From contig JAUCBN010000012.1 in the NCBI GenBank assembly GCA_035048815.1, positions 12,530,001 to 12,594,000 of the forward strand: DNA of 64,000 nt. Reading direction: 5' to 3'. The notes under the pieces are model-generated. The model worked only from the letters and a program-made list of their open reading frames with translations, did not search any database and was not told the origin of the DNA. This stretch comes from Abelmoschus esculentus. Its lineage: Eukaryota > Streptophyta > Magnoliopsida > Malvales > Malvaceae. Shown here one piece after another: positions 11,436 to 22,498 of the stretch. A program made the translations under genes and the position numbers. Each line of letters starts with the position of its first letter. The stretch's first letter is position 1.

Positions 11436-11553
11436 GGGGTGCAACACGAGGACTTCCCAGGAGGTCACCCATCCTAGTACTACTCTCGCCCAAACAAAAT
11501 AACTGCGGAGTTCTGATGGGATCCGGTGCATTAGTGCTGGTATGATCACACCC
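11436..11553 (-). rRNA. 5S rRNA copy 41, A box rewritten
   Basis: The gene is 118 nt. About ten bases covering RNA nt 53-61 (plus strand 11491-11500) are replaced by an A-rich run one base shorter, removing much of the A box. C6U is also present. Transcription from this copy is doubtful. Confidence 0.88.
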
Positions 11554-11717
11554 GTCAAAGAATGCGCGCTGAACGTACTAATAGGATCAACGGCGCGCGA
11601 TTATGACTTGCGAGACTCTTTTAACATAAAAGCACGAGGGGGGACGTACCGACAATCCGAACCAAAAATTAACTAAAAACATTAAAAAAAATAGAGGGAT
11701 AAAACCGAGTCGAAAAA

Positions 11718-11836
11718 GAGGTGCAACACGAGGACTTCCCAGGAGGTCACCCATCCTAGTACTACTCTCGCCGAAGCACTCTTAACTGCGGAGTTCTGAT
11801 GGGATCCGGTGCATTAGTACTAGTATGATCGCACCC
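11718..11836 (-). rRNA. 5S rRNA copy 42
   Basis: Changes: C118U, G64C, C57A, C18U, C15U. Confidence 0.94.
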
Positions 11837-12000
11837 GTCAAGGAATGCGCGCTGAACGTACTAATAGGATCAACGGCGCGCGATTATGACTTGCGAGACA
11901 CTTTTAACATAAAAGCACGAGGGGGGACGTATCGACAATCCGAACCAAAAATTAACTAAAAACATTAAAAAAAATAGAGGGATAAAACCGAGTCGAAAAA

Positions 12001-12119
12001 GGGGTGCAACACGAGGACTTCTCAGGAGGTCACCCATCCTAGTACTACTCTCACCCAAGCACGCTTAACTGCGGAGTTCTGATGGGATCCGGTGCATTAG
12101 TGCTGGTATGATCACACCC
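12001..12119 (-). rRNA. 5S rRNA copy 43
   Basis: Changes: G98A, C67U, C6U. Partner of copy 47. Confidence 0.95.
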
Positions 12120-12284
12120 GTCAAGAAATGCGCGCTGAACGTACTAATAGGATCAACGGCGCGCGATTATGACTTGCGAGACTCTTTTAACATAAAAGCA
12201 CGAGGGGGGACGTACCGACAATCCGAACCAAAAATTAACTAAAAACATTAAAAAAAAATAGAGGGATAAAACCGAGTCGAAAAA

Positions 12285-12403
12285 GGGGTGCAACACGAGG
12301 ACTTCCCAGGAGGTCACCCATCCTAGTACTACTCTCGCCCAAAAACGCTTAACTGCGGAGTTCTGATGGGATCCGGTGCATTAGTGCTCGTATGATCGCA
12401 CCC
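12285..12403 (-). rRNA. 5S rRNA copy 44
   Basis: Changes: C61U, G60U, C15G. Partner of copy 48. Confidence 0.95.
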
Positions 12404-12567
12404 GTCAAGGAATGCGCGCTGAACGTACTAATAGGATCAACGGCGCGCGATTATGACTTGCGAGACTCTTTTAACATAAAAGCACGAGGGGGGACGTACC
12501 GCAATCCGAACCAAATATTAACTAAAAACATTAAAAAAAAATAGAGGGATAAAACCGAGTCGAAAAA

Positions 12568-12686
12568 GGGGAACAACACGAGGATTTCCCAGGAGGTCAC
12601 CCATCCTAGTACTACTCTCGCCCAAGCACACTTCACTGCAGAGTTCTGATGGGATCCGGTGCATTAGTGCTGGTATGATCGCACCC
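12568..12686 (-). rRNA. 5S rRNA copy 45
   Basis: Changes: A115U, C114U, G102A, C57U, U53G, C47U. A115U breaks a helix I pair. Same gene as 49 and 123. Confidence 0.93.
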
Positions 12687-12851
12687 GTTAAGGAATGCGC
12701 GCTGAACGTACTAATAGGATCAACGGCGCGCGATTATGACTTGCGAGACTCTTTTAACATAAAAGCACGAGGGGGGACGTACCGACAATCCGAACCAAAA
12801 ATTAACTAAAAACATTAAAAAAAAATAGAGGGATAAAACCGTGTCAAAAAA

Positions 12852-12970
12852 TGAGTGCAACACGAGGACTTCCCAGGAGGTCACCCATCCTAGTACTACT
12901 CTCGCCCAAGCACGCTTAACTGCGCAGTTCTGATGGGATCCGGTGCATTAGTGCTGGTATGCTCGCACCC
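12852..12970 (-). rRNA. 5S rRNA copy 46
   Basis: Changes: C119A, C117U, C46G, U9G. The T run is six long but preceded by an A, and the flank reads GACAC instead of GACTC. Confidence 0.93.
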
Positions 12971-13135
12971 GTCAAGGAATGCGCACTGAACGTACTAATA
13001 GGATCAACGGCGCGCGATTATGACTTGCGAGACTCTTTTAACATAAAAGCACGAGGGGGGACGTACCGACAATCCGAACCAAAAATTAACTAAAAACATT
13101 AAAAAAAAATAGAGGGATAAAACCGAGTCGAAAAA

Positions 13136-13254
13136 GGGGTGCAACACGAGGACTTCTCAGGAGGTCACCCATCCTAGTACTACTCTCACCCAAGCACGCT
13201 TAACTGCGGAGTTCTGATGGGATCCGGTGCATTAGTGCTGGTATGATCACACCC
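13136..13254 (-). rRNA. 5S rRNA copy 47
   Basis: Changes: G98A, C67U, C6U. Confidence 0.95.
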
Positions 13255-13419
13255 GTCAAGAAATGCGCGCTGAACGTACTAATAGGATCAACGGCGCGCG
13301 ATTATGACTTGCGAGACTCTTTTAACATAAAAGCACGAGGGGGGACGTACCGACAATCCGAACCAAAAATTAACTAAAAACATTAAAAAAAAATAGAGGG
13401 ATAAAACCGAGTCGAAAAA

Positions 13420-13538
13420 GGGGTGCAACACGAGGACTTCCCAGGAGGTCACCCATCCTAGTACTACTCTCGCCCAAAAACGCTTAACTGCGGAGTTCTG
13501 ATGGGATCCGGTGCATTAGTGCTCGTATGATCGCACCC
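13420..13538 (-). rRNA. 5S rRNA copy 48
   Basis: Changes: C61U, G60U, C15G. Confidence 0.95.
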
Positions 13539-13702
13539 GTCAAGGAATGCGCGCTGAACGTACTAATAGGATCAACGGCGCGCGATTATGACTTGCGAGA
13601 CTCTTTTAACATAAAAGCACGAGGGGGGACGTACCGCAATCCGAACCAAATATTAACTAAAAACATTAAAAAAAAATAGAGGGATAAAACCGAGTCGAAA
13701 AA

Positions 13703-13821
13703 GGGGAACAACACGAGGATTTCCCAGGAGGTCACCCATCCTAGTACTACTCTCGCCCAAGCACACTTCACTGCAGAGTTCTGATGGGATCCGGTGCATT
13801 AGTGCTGGTATGATCGCACCC
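13703..13821 (-). rRNA. 5S rRNA copy 49
   Basis: Changes: A115U, C114U, G102A, C57U, U53G, C47U. Confidence 0.93.
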
Positions 13822-13986
13822 GTTAAGGAATGCGCGCTGAACGTACTAATAGGATCAACGGCGCGCGATTATGACTTGCGAGACTCTTTTAACATAAAAG
13901 CACGAGGGGGGACGTACCGACAATCCGAACCAAAAATTAACTAAAAACATTAAAAAAAAATAGAGGGATAAAACCGTGTCAAAAAA

Positions 13987-14105
13987 TGAGTGCAGCACGA
14001 GGACTTCCCAGGAGGTCACCCATCCTAGTACTACTCTCGCCCAAGCACGCTTAACTGCGCAGTTCTGATGGGATCCGGTGCATTAGTGCTGGTATGCTCG
14101 CACCC
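13987..14105 (-). rRNA. 5S rRNA copy 50
   Basis: Changes: C119A, C117U, U111C, C46G, U9G. U111C separates it from copy 46. Confidence 0.93.
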
Positions 14106-14270
14106 GTCAAGGAATGCGCACTGAACGTACTAATAGGATCAACGGCGCGCGATTATGACTTGCGAGACTCTTTTAACATAAAAGCACGAGGGGGGACGTA
14201 CCGACAATCCGAACCAAAAATTAACTAAAAACATTAAAAAAAAATAGAGGGATAAAACCGAGTCGAAAAA

Positions 14271-14389
14271 GGGGTGCAACACGAGGACTTCCCAGGAGGT
14301 CACCCATCCTAGTACTACTCTCGCCCGAGCACGCTTCACTGCGGAGTTCTGATGGGATCCGGTGCATTAGTGCTGGTATGATCGCACCA
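14271..14389 (-). rRNA. 5S rRNA copy 51
   Basis: Changes: U63C, U53G, G1U. The start base is changed. Confidence 0.94.
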
Positions 14390-14554
14390 GTCAAGGAATG
14401 CGCGCTGAACGTACTAATAGGATCAACGGCGCGCGATTATGACTTGCGAGACTCATTTAACATAAAAGCACGAGGGGGGACGTACCGACAATCCGAACCA
14501 AAAATTAACTAAAAACATTAAAAAAAAATAGAGGGATAAAACCGAGTCGAATAA

Positions 14555-14673
14555 GGGGTGCAACACGAGGACTTCCCAGGAGGTCACCCATCCTAGTACT
14601 ACTCTCGCCCAAGCACGCTTAGCTGCGGAGTTCTAATGAGATCCGATGCATTAGTGCTGGTATGATCGCACCC
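14555..14673 (-). rRNA. 5S rRNA copy 52
   Basis: Changes: U52C, C39U, C35U, C28U; -1 is T. Terminator is interrupted as TTATT and the BamHI site is lost. Confidence 0.94.
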
Positions 14674-14838
14674 ATCAAGGAATGCGCGCTGAACGTACTA
14701 ATAGGATCAACGGCCCGCGATTATGACTTGCGAGACTCTTTTAATATAAAAGCACGAGGGGGGACGTACCGACAATCCGCACCAACAATTAACTAAAAAC
14801 ATTAAAAAAAAATAGAGGGATAAAACAGAGTCGAAAAA

Positions 14839-14957
14839 GGGGGGCAACACGAGGACTTCCCAGGAGGTCACCCATCCTAGTACTACTCTCGCCCAAGCAC
14901 GCTTAACTGCGGAGTTCTGATGGGATCCGGTGCATTAATGCTGGTATGATCGCACCC
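14839..14957 (-). rRNA. 5S rRNA copy 53
   Basis: Changes: A115C, C20U. Confidence 0.95.
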
Positions 14958-15122
14958 GTCAAAGAATGCGCGCTGAACGTACTAATAGGATCAACGGCGC
15001 GCGATTATGACTTGCGAGACTCTTTTAACATAAAAGCACGAGGGGGGACGTACCGACAATCCGACCCAAAAATTAACTAAAAACATTAAAAAAAAATAGA
15101 GGGATAAAACCGAGTCGAAAAA

Positions 15123-15241
15123 GGGTTGCAACACGAGGACTTCCCAGAAGGTCACCCATCCTAGTACTACTCTCGCCCAAGCACGCTTAACTACGGAGTT
15201 CTGATGGGATCCGGTGCATTAGTGCTGGTATGACCACACCC
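15123..15241 (-). rRNA. 5S rRNA copy 54
   Basis: Changes: C116A, C94U, C49U, A8G, C6U; helix I is weakened. Confidence 0.94.
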
Positions 15242-15406
15242 GTCAAGGAATGCGCGCTGAACGTACTAATAGGATCAACGGCGCGCGATTATGACTTGCG
15301 AGACTCTTTTAACATAAAAGCACGAGGGGGGACGTACCGACAATCCGAACCAAAAATTAACTAAAAACATTAAAAAAAAATAGAGGGATAAAACCGAGTC
15401 GAAAAA

Positions 15407-15524
15407 GGGGTGCAACACGAGGACTTCCCAGGAGGTCACCATCCTAGTACTACTCTCGCCCAAGCACGCTTAACTGTGGAGTTCTGATGGGATCCGGTGC
15501 ATTAGTGCTGGTATGATCGCACCC
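15407..15524 (-). rRNA. 5S rRNA copy 55
   Basis: 118 nt: one G of the GGG at nt 85-87 (C box) is missing; G48A. Confidence 0.93.
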
Positions 15525-15690
15525 GTCAAGGAATGCGCGCTGAACGTACTAATAGGATCAACGGCGCGCGATTATGACTTGCGAGACTCTTTTAACATAA
15601 AAGCACGAGGGGGGACGTACCGACAATCCGAACCAAAAATTAACTAAAAACATTAAAAAAAAAATAGAGGGATAAAACCGAGTCGAATAA

Positions 15691-15809
15691 GGGGTGCAAC
15701 ACGAGGACTTCCCAGGAGGTCACCCATCCTAGTACTACTCTCGCCCAAGCACGCTTAGCTGCGGAGTTCTAATGAGATCCGATGCATTAGTGCTGGTATG
15801 ATCGCACCC
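15691..15809 (-). rRNA. 5S rRNA copy 56
   Basis: Changes: U52C, C39U, C35U, C28U; -1 is T; terminator TTATT, as in copy 52. Confidence 0.94.
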
Positions 15810-15975
15810 ATCAAGGAATGCGCGCTGAACGTACTAATAGGATCAACGGCCCGCGATTATGACTTGCGAGACTCTTTTAATATAAAAGCACGAGGGGGGA
15901 CGTACCGACAATCCGCACCAACAATTAACTAAAAACATTAAAAAAAAAATAGAGGGATAAAACAGAGTCGAAAAA

Positions 15976-16094
15976 GGGGGGCAACACAAGGACTTCCCAG
16001 GAGGTCACCCATCCTAGTACTACTCTCGCCCAAGCACACTTAACTGCGGAGTTCTGATGGGATCCGGTGCATTAATGCTGGTATGATCGCACCC
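15976..16094 (-). rRNA. 5S rRNA copy 57
   Basis: Changes: A115C, C107U, C57U, C20U. Confidence 0.94.
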
Positions 16095-16259
16095 GTCAAA
16101 GAATGCGCGCTGAACGTACTAATAGGATCAACGGCGCGCGATTATGACTTGCGAGACTCTTTTAACATAAAAGCACGAGGGGGGACGTACCGACAATCCG
16201 AACCAAAAATTAACTAAAAACATTAAAAAAAAATAGAGGGATAAAACCGAGTCGAAAAA

Positions 16260-16378
16260 AGGGTGCAACACGAGGACTTCCCAGGAGGTCACCCATCCTA
16301 GTACTACTCTCGCCCAAGCACGCTTCACTGCGGAGTTCTGATGGGATTCGATGCATTAGTGCTGGTATGATCGCACCC
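16260..16378 (-). rRNA. 5S rRNA copy 58
   Basis: Changes: C119U, U53G, G31A, C28U. Same gene as copy 74. Confidence 0.95.
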
Positions 16379-16543
16379 GTTAAGGAATGCGCGCTGAACG
16401 TACTAATAGGATCAACGGCGCGCGATTATGACTTGCGAGACTCTTTTAACATAAAAGCACGAGGGGGGACGTACCGACAATCCGAACCAAAAATTAACTA
16501 AAAACATTAAAAAAAAATAGAGGGATAAAACCGAGTCGAAAAA

Positions 16544-16662
16544 CGGGTGCAACACGAGGACTTCCCAGGAGGTCACCCATCCTAGTACTACTCTCGCCCA
16601 AGCAGACTTAATTGCGGAGTTCTGATCGGGTCCGGTGCATTAGTGCTGGTATGATCGCACCC
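16544..16662 (-). rRNA. 5S rRNA copy 59
   Basis: Changes: C119G, G58C, C57U, G51A, C36G, U33C. Three changes fall in the A box. Confidence 0.93.
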
Positions 16663-16827
16663 GTCAAGGAATGCGCGCTGAACTTACTAATAGGATCAAC
16701 GGCGCGCGATTATGACTTGCGAGACTCTTTTAACATAAAAGCACGAGGGGGGACGTACCGACAATCCGAACCAAAAATTAACTAAAAACATTAAAAAAAA
16801 ATAGAGGGATAAAACCGAGTGGAAAAA

Positions 16828-16946
16828 GGGGTGCAACACGAGGACTTCCCAGGAGGTCACCCATCCTAGTACTACTCTCGCCCAAGCACGCTTAACTACG
16901 GGGTTCTGATGGGATCCGGTGCATTAGTGCTGGTATGATCGCACCC
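16828..16946 (-). rRNA. 5S rRNA copy 60
   Basis: Changes: C49U, U45C; -1 is T. Confidence 0.95.
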
Positions 16947-17110
16947 ATCAAGGAATGCGCGCTGAACGTACTAATAGGATCAACGGCGCGCGATTATGAC
17001 TTGCGAGACTCTTTTAACATAAAAGCACGAGGGGGGACGTACCGACAATCCGAACCAAAAATTAACTAAAAACATTAAAAAAAATAGAGGGATAAAACCG
17101 AGTCGAAAAA

Positions 17111-17229
17111 GGGGTGCAACACGAGGACTTCCCAGGAGGTCACCCATCCTAGTACTACTCTCGCCCAAGCATGCTTCACTGCGGAGTTCTGATGGGATCC
17201 GGTGCATTAGTGCTGGTATGATCGCACCC
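17111..17229 (-). rRNA. 5S rRNA copy 61
   Basis: Changes: G58A, U53G. Its upstream spacer is the divergent GATCATGAAAGC type. Confidence 0.95.
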
Positions 17230-17395
17230 GTCAAGGAATGCGCGCTGAACGTACTAATAGGATCAACGGCGCGCGATTAAGACTTGCAAGACTCTTTGAT
17301 CATGAAAGCACGAGGGGGGACGTACCGACAATCCGAACCAAAAATTAACTAAAAACATTAAAAAAAAAATAGTGGGATAAAACCGAGTCGAAAAA

Positions 17396-17514
17396 AGGGT
17401 GCAACACGAGGACTTCCCAGGAGGTCACCCATCCTAGTACTACTCTCGCCCAAGCACGCTTGACTGCGGAGTTCTGATAGGATCCGGTGCATTAGTACTG
17501 GTATGATCGCACCC
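17396..17514 (-). rRNA. 5S rRNA copy 62
   Basis: Changes: C119U, U53C, C36U, C18U. Founder-type gene of a family that includes 77, 86, 89, 98 and 101. Confidence 0.95.
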
Positions 17515-17680
17515 GTCAAGGAATGCGCGCTGAACGTACTAATAGGATCAACGGCGCGCGATTATGACTTGCGAGACTCTTTTAACATAAAAGCACGAGG
17601 GGGGACGTACCGACAATCCGAACCAAAAATTAACTAAAAACATTAAAAAAAAAATAGAGGGATAAAACCGAGTCGAAAAA

Positions 17681-17799
17681 TGGGTGCAACACGAGAACTT
17701 CCCAGGAGGTCACCCATTCTAGTACTACTCTCGCCCAAGCACGCTTCACTGCGGAGTTTTGATGGGATCCGGTGCATTAGTGCTGGTATGATCGCACCC
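17681..17799 (-). rRNA. 5S rRNA copy 63
   Basis: Changes: C119A, C104U, G82A, U53G, G41A. Same gene as 65, 78, 80, 87, 90, 99, 104 and 106. Confidence 0.94.
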
Positions 17800-17963
17800 G
17801 TCAAGGAATGCGCGCTGAACGTACTAATAGGATCAACGGCGCGCGATTATGACGTGCGAGACTCTTTTAACATAAAAGCACGAGGGGGGACGTACCGACA
17901 ATCCGAACCAAAAATTAACTAAAAACATTAAAAAAAATAGAGGGATAAAACCGAGTCGAAAAA

Positions 17964-18082
17964 GGGGTGCAACACGAGGACTTCCCAGGAGGTCACCCAT
18001 CCTAATACTACTCTCGACCAAGCACGCTTAACTGCAGAGTTCTAATGGGATCCGGAGCATTAGTGCTGGTATGATCGCACCG
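17964..18082 (-). rRNA. 5S rRNA copy 64
   Basis: Changes: C78U, G66U, C47U, C39U, A27U, G1C. The upstream flank has a 1-bp deletion (GTCAGG for GTCAAGG, plus strand), which shifts the upstream elements one base closer. Confidence 0.92.
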
Positions 18083-18193
18083 GTCAGGAATGCGCGCTGA
18101 ACGTACTAATAGGATCAACGGCGCGCGATTATGACTTGCGAGACTCTTTTAACATAAAAGCACGAGGGGGGACGTACCGACAATCCGAACCAA

Positions 18194-18220
18194 AAATTAA
18201 CTTTTAAAAAAAAATAGAGG
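18194..18220 (-). other. Small spacer deletion downstream of copy 65
   Basis: The usual A-rich stretch between the TTAAC motif and the long A tract is shortened by about 6 bp and reads AACTTTTAAAA on the plus strand. The paralogous spacer next to copy 80 is full length, so the loss is specific to this copy. Confidence 0.75.
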
Positions 18221-18240
18221 GATAAAACCGAGTCGAAAAA

Positions 18241-18359
18241 TGGGTGCAACACGAGAACTTCCCAGGAGGTCACCCATTCTAGTACTACTCTCGCCCAAGC
18301 ACGCTTCACTGCGGAGTTTTGATGGGATCCGGTGCATTAGTGCTGGTATGATCGCACCC
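18241..18359 (-). rRNA. 5S rRNA copy 65
   Basis: Changes: C119A, C104U, G82A, U53G, G41A. Downstream spacer carries the 6-bp deletion listed separately. Confidence 0.94.
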
Positions 18360-18524
18360 GTCAAGGAATGCGCGATGAACGTACTAAAAGGATCAACGGC
18401 GCGCGATTATGACTTGCGAGACTCTTTTAACATAAAAGCACGAGTGGGGACGTACCGACAATCCGAACCAAAAATTAACTAAAAACATTAAAAAAAAATA
18501 GAGGGATAAAACTGAGTCGAGAAA

Positions 18525-18643
18525 GGGGTGCAAAACAAGGACTTCCCTGGAGGTCACCCATCCTAGTACTACCCTCGCCCAAGCACGCTTAACTGCGGAG
18601 TTTTGATGGGATCCGGTGCATTAGTGCTGGTATGATCGCACCC
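18525..18643 (-). rRNA. 5S rRNA copy 66
   Basis: Changes: G110U, C107U, U96A, A71G, G41A. Terminator run is interrupted (TTTC). Confidence 0.93.
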
Positions 18644-18808
18644 GTCAAGGAATGCGCGCTGAACGTACTAATAGGATCAACGGCGCGCGATTATGACTTG
18701 CAAGACTCTTTTATCATGAAAGCACGAGGGGGGACGTACCGACAATCCGAACCAAAAATTAACTAAAAACATTAAAAAAAAATAGAGGGATAAAACCGAG
18801 TCGAAAAA

Positions 18809-18927
18809 GGGGTGCAACACGAGGACTTCCCAGGAGGTCACCCATCCTAGTACTACTCTCGCCCAAGCACGCTTGACTGCGGAGTTCTGATAGGATCCGG
18901 TGCATTAGTACTAGTATGATCGCACCC
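18809..18927 (-). rRNA. 5S rRNA copy 67
   Basis: Changes: U53C, C36U, C18U, C15U. Confidence 0.95.
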
Positions 18928-19094
18928 GTCAAGGAATGCGCGCTGAATGTACTAATAGGATCAACGGCGCGCGATTATGACTTGCGAGACTCTTTTAACA
19001 TAAAAGCACGAGGGGGGACGTACCGACAATCCGAACCAAAAATTAACTAAAAACATTAAAAAAAAAATAGAGGGATAAAACCGAGTCGAAAAAG

Positions 19095-19213
19095 GGGGTG
19101 CAACACAAGGACTTCCCAGGAGGTCACCCATCATAGTACTACTCTCGCCCAAGCACGCTTAACTGCGGAGTTTTGAAGGGATCCGGTGCATTAATGCTGG
19201 TATGATCGCACCC
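19095..19213 (-). rRNA. 5S rRNA copy 68
   Basis: Changes: C107U, G81U, G41A, A37U, C20U. One extra C precedes the T run. Confidence 0.93.
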
Positions 19214-19377
19214 GTCAAGGAAAGCGCGCTGAACGTACTAATAGGATCAACGGCGCGCGATTATGACTTGCGAGACTCTTTTAACATAAAAGCACGAGGG
19301 GGGACGTACCGACAATCCGAACCAAAAATTAACTAAAAACATTAAAAAAAATTGAGGGATAAAACCGAGTCGAAAAA

Positions 19378-19496
19378 GGGGTGCAACACGAGGACTTCCC
19401 AGGAGGTCACCCAACCTAGTACTACTCTCGCCCAAGCACGCTTAACTGCGGAGTTCTGATGGGATCCGGTGCATTAGTGCTGGTATGATCGCACAC
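19378..19496 (-). rRNA. 5S rRNA copy 69
   Basis: Changes: A83U, G2U. Confidence 0.95.
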
Positions 19497-19661
19497 GTCA
19501 AGGAATGCGCGCTGAATGTACTAATAGGATCAACGGCGCGCGATTATGACTTGCGAGACTCTTTTAACATAAAAGCACGAGGGGGGACGTACCGACAATC
19601 CGAACCAAAAATTAACTAAAAACATTAAAAAAAAATAGAGGGATAAAACCGAGTCGAAAAA

Positions 19662-19780
19662 GGGGTGCAACACGAGGACTTCCCAGGAGGTGACCCATCC
19701 TAGTAGTACTCTCGCCCAAGCACGCTTGACTGCGGAGTTCTGATAGGATCCGGTGCATTAGTACTGGTATGATCGCACCC
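19662..19780 (-). rRNA. 5S rRNA copy 70
   Basis: Changes: G89C, G75C, U53C, C36U, C18U. Confidence 0.94.
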
Positions 19781-19945
19781 GTCAAGGAATGCGCGCTGAA
19801 TGTACTAATAGGATCAACGGCGCGCGATTATGACTTGCGAGACTCTTTTAACATAAAAGCACGAGGGGGGACGTACCGACAATCCGAACCAAAAATTAAC
19901 TAAAAACATTAAAAAAAAATAGAGGGATAAAACCGAGTCGTAAAA

Positions 19946-20064
19946 GGGGTGCAACACAAGGACTTCCCAGGAGGTCACCCATCATAGTACTACTCTCGCC
20001 CAAGCACGCTTAACTGCGAAGTTTTGAAGGGATCCGGTGCATTAGTGTTGGTATGATCGCACCC
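19946..20064 (-). rRNA. 5S rRNA copy 71
   Basis: Changes: C107U, G81U, C46U, G41A, A37U, G17A. Terminator reads TTTTA. Confidence 0.93.
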
Positions 20065-20228
20065 GTCAAGGAAAGCGCGCTGAACGTACTAATAGGATCA
20101 ACGGCGCGCGATTATGACATGCGAGACTCTTTTAACATAAAAGCACGAGGGGGGACGTACCGACAATCCGAACCAAAAATTAACTAAAAACATTAAAAAA
20201 AATAGAGGGATAAAACCGAGTCGAAAAA

Positions 20229-20346
20229 GGGGTCAACACGAGGACTTCCCAGGAGGTCACCCATCCTAGTACTACTCTCGCCCAAGCACGCTTAACTACG
20301 GAGTTCTGATGGGATCCGGTGCATTAGTGCTGGTATGATCGCACCC
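20229..20346 (-). rRNA. 5S rRNA copy 72
   Basis: 118 nt: C114 in helix I is deleted; C49U. Confidence 0.93.
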
Positions 20347-20511
20347 GTCAAGGAATGCGCGCTGAACGTACTAATAGGATCAACGGCGCGCGATTATGAC
20401 TTGCGAGACTGTTTTAACATAAAAGCACGAGGGGGGACGTACCGACAATCCGAACAAAAAATTAACTAAAAACATTAAAAAAAAATAGAGGGATAAAACC
20501 GAGTCGAAAAA

Positions 20512-20630
20512 GGGGTGCAACACGAGGACTTCCCAGGAGGTGACCCATCCTAGTACTACTCTCGCCCAAGCACGCTTGACTGCGGAGTTCTGATAGGATC
20601 CGGTGAATTAGTACTGGTATGATCGCACCC
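20512..20630 (-). rRNA. 5S rRNA copy 73
   Basis: Changes: G89C, U53C, C36U, G25U, C18U. Confidence 0.94.
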
Positions 20631-20795
20631 GTCAAGGAATGCGCGCTGAACGTACTAATAGGATCAACGGCGCGCGATTATGACTTGCGAGACTCTTTTA
20701 ACATAAAAGCACGAGGGGGGACGTACCGACAATCCGAACCAAAAATTAACTAAAAACATTAAAAAAAAATAGAGGGATAAAACCGAGTCGAAAAA

Positions 20796-20914
20796 AGGGT
20801 GCAACACGAGGACTTCCCAGGAGGTCACCCATCCTAGTACTACTCTCGCCCAAGCACGCTTCACTGCGGAGTTCTGATGGGATTCGATGCATTAGTGCTG
20901 GTATGATCGCACCC
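20796..20914 (-). rRNA. 5S rRNA copy 74
   Basis: Changes: C119U, U53G, G31A, C28U. Confidence 0.95.
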
Positions 20915-21079
20915 GTTAAGGAATGCGCGCTGAACGTACTAATAGGATCAACGGCGCGCGATTATGACTTGCGAGACTCTTTTAACATAAAAGCACGAGG
21001 GGGGACGTACCGACAATCCGAACCAAAAATTAACTAAAAACATTAAAAAAAAATAGAGGGATAAAACCGAGTGGAAAAA

Positions 21080-21198
21080 GGGGTGCAACACGAGGACTTC
21101 CCAGGAGGTCACCCATCCTAGTACTACTCTCGCCCAAGCACGCTTAACTGCGGGGTTCTGATGGGATCCGATGCATTAGTGCTGGTATGATCGCACCC
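21080..21198 (-). rRNA. 5S rRNA copy 75
   Basis: Changes: U45C, C28U; -1 is T. Partner of copy 60. Confidence 0.95.
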
Positions 21199-21362
21199 AT
21201 CAAGGAATGCGCGCTGAACGTACTAATAGGATCAACGGCGCGCGATTATGACTTGCGAGACTCTTTTAACATAAAAGCACGAGGGGGGACGTACCGACAA
21301 TCCGAACCAAAAATTAACTAAAAACATTAAAAAAAATAGAGGGATAAAACCGAGTCGAAAAA

Positions 21363-21481
21363 GGGGTGCAACACGAGGACTTCCCAGGAGGTCACCCATC
21401 CTAGTACTACTCTCGCCCAAGCATGCTTCACTGCGGAGTTCTGATGGGATCCGGTGCATTAGTGCTGCTATGATCGCACCC
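21363..21481 (-). rRNA. 5S rRNA copy 76
   Basis: Changes: G58A, U53G, C14G. Upstream spacer is the GATCATGAAAGC type. Confidence 0.95.
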
Positions 21482-21647
21482 GTCAAGGAATGCGCGCTGA
21501 ACGTACTAATAGGATCAACGGCGCGCGATTAAGACTTGCAAGACTCTTTGATCATGAAAGCACGAGGGGGGACGTACCGACAATCCGAACCAAAAATTAA
21601 CTAAAAACATTAAAAAAAAAATAGTGGGATAAAACCGAGTCGAAAAA

Positions 21648-21766
21648 AGGGTGCAACACGAGGACTTCCCAGGAGGTCACCCATCCTAGTACTACTCTCG
21701 CCCAAGCACGCTTGACTGCGGAGTTCTGATAGGATCCGGTGCATTAGTACTGGTATGATCGCACCC
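21648..21766 (-). rRNA. 5S rRNA copy 77
   Basis: Changes: C119U, U53C, C36U, C18U. Confidence 0.95.
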
Positions 21767-21932
21767 GTCAAGGAATGCGCGCTGAACGTACTAATAGGAT
21801 CAACGGCGCGCGATTATGACTTGCGAGACTCTTTTAACATAAAAGCACGAGGGGGGACGTACCGACAATCCGAACCAAAAATTAACTAAAAACATTAAAA
21901 AAAAAATAGAGGGATAAAACCGAGTCGAAAAA

Positions 21933-22051
21933 TGGGTGCAACACGAGAACTTCCCAGGAGGTCACCCATTCTAGTACTACTCTCGCCCAAGCACGCTTCA
22001 CTGCGGAGTTTTGATGGGATCCGGTGCATTAGTGCTGGTATGATCGCACCC
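21933..22051 (-). rRNA. 5S rRNA copy 78
   Basis: Changes: C119A, C104U, G82A, U53G, G41A. Confidence 0.94.
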
Positions 22052-22215
22052 GTCAAGGAATGCGCGCTGAACGTACTAATAGGATCAACGGCGCGCGATT
22101 ATGACGTGCGAGACTCTTTTAACATAAAAGCACGAGGGGGGACGTACCGACAATCCGAACCAAAAATTAACTAAAAACATTAAAAAAAATAGAGGGATAA
22201 AACCGAGTCGAAAAA

Positions 22216-22334
22216 GGGGTGCAACACGAGGACTTCCCAGGAGGTCACCCATCCTAATACTACTCTCTACCAAGCACGCTTAACTGCAGAGTTCTAATGG
22301 GATCCGGAGCATTAATGCTGGTATGATCGCACCG
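22216..22334 (-). rRNA. 5S rRNA copy 79
   Basis: Changes: C78U, C67A, G66U, C47U, C39U, A27U, C20U, G1C, plus the 1-bp upstream deletion of copy 64. Eight changes make a working RNA unlikely. Confidence 0.91.
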
Positions 22335-22498
22335 GTCAGGAATGCGCGCTGAACGTACTAATAGGATCAACGGCGCGCGATTATGACTTGCGAGACTCTT
22401 TTAACATAAAAGCACGAGGGGGGACGTACCGACAATCCGAACCAAAAATTAACTAAAAACATTAAAAAAAAATAGAGGGATAAAACCGAGTCGAAAAA

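Larger units (their letters stand above)
12001..14105 (-). repeat. Four-unit tandem duplication, 1,135 bp (copies 43-46 and 47-50)
   Basis: Four consecutive genes with distinctive changes repeat in order at exactly 1,135 bp. The only gene difference I saw is U111C in copy 50. Confidence 0.9.
14555..16094 (-). repeat. Four-unit-step duplication, copies 52-53 and 56-57
   Basis: The U52C/C39U/C35U/C28U gene followed by the A115C/C20U gene occurs twice, 1,136-1,137 bp apart. The two units between (54 and 55) have no matching partners in the window. Confidence 0.8.
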
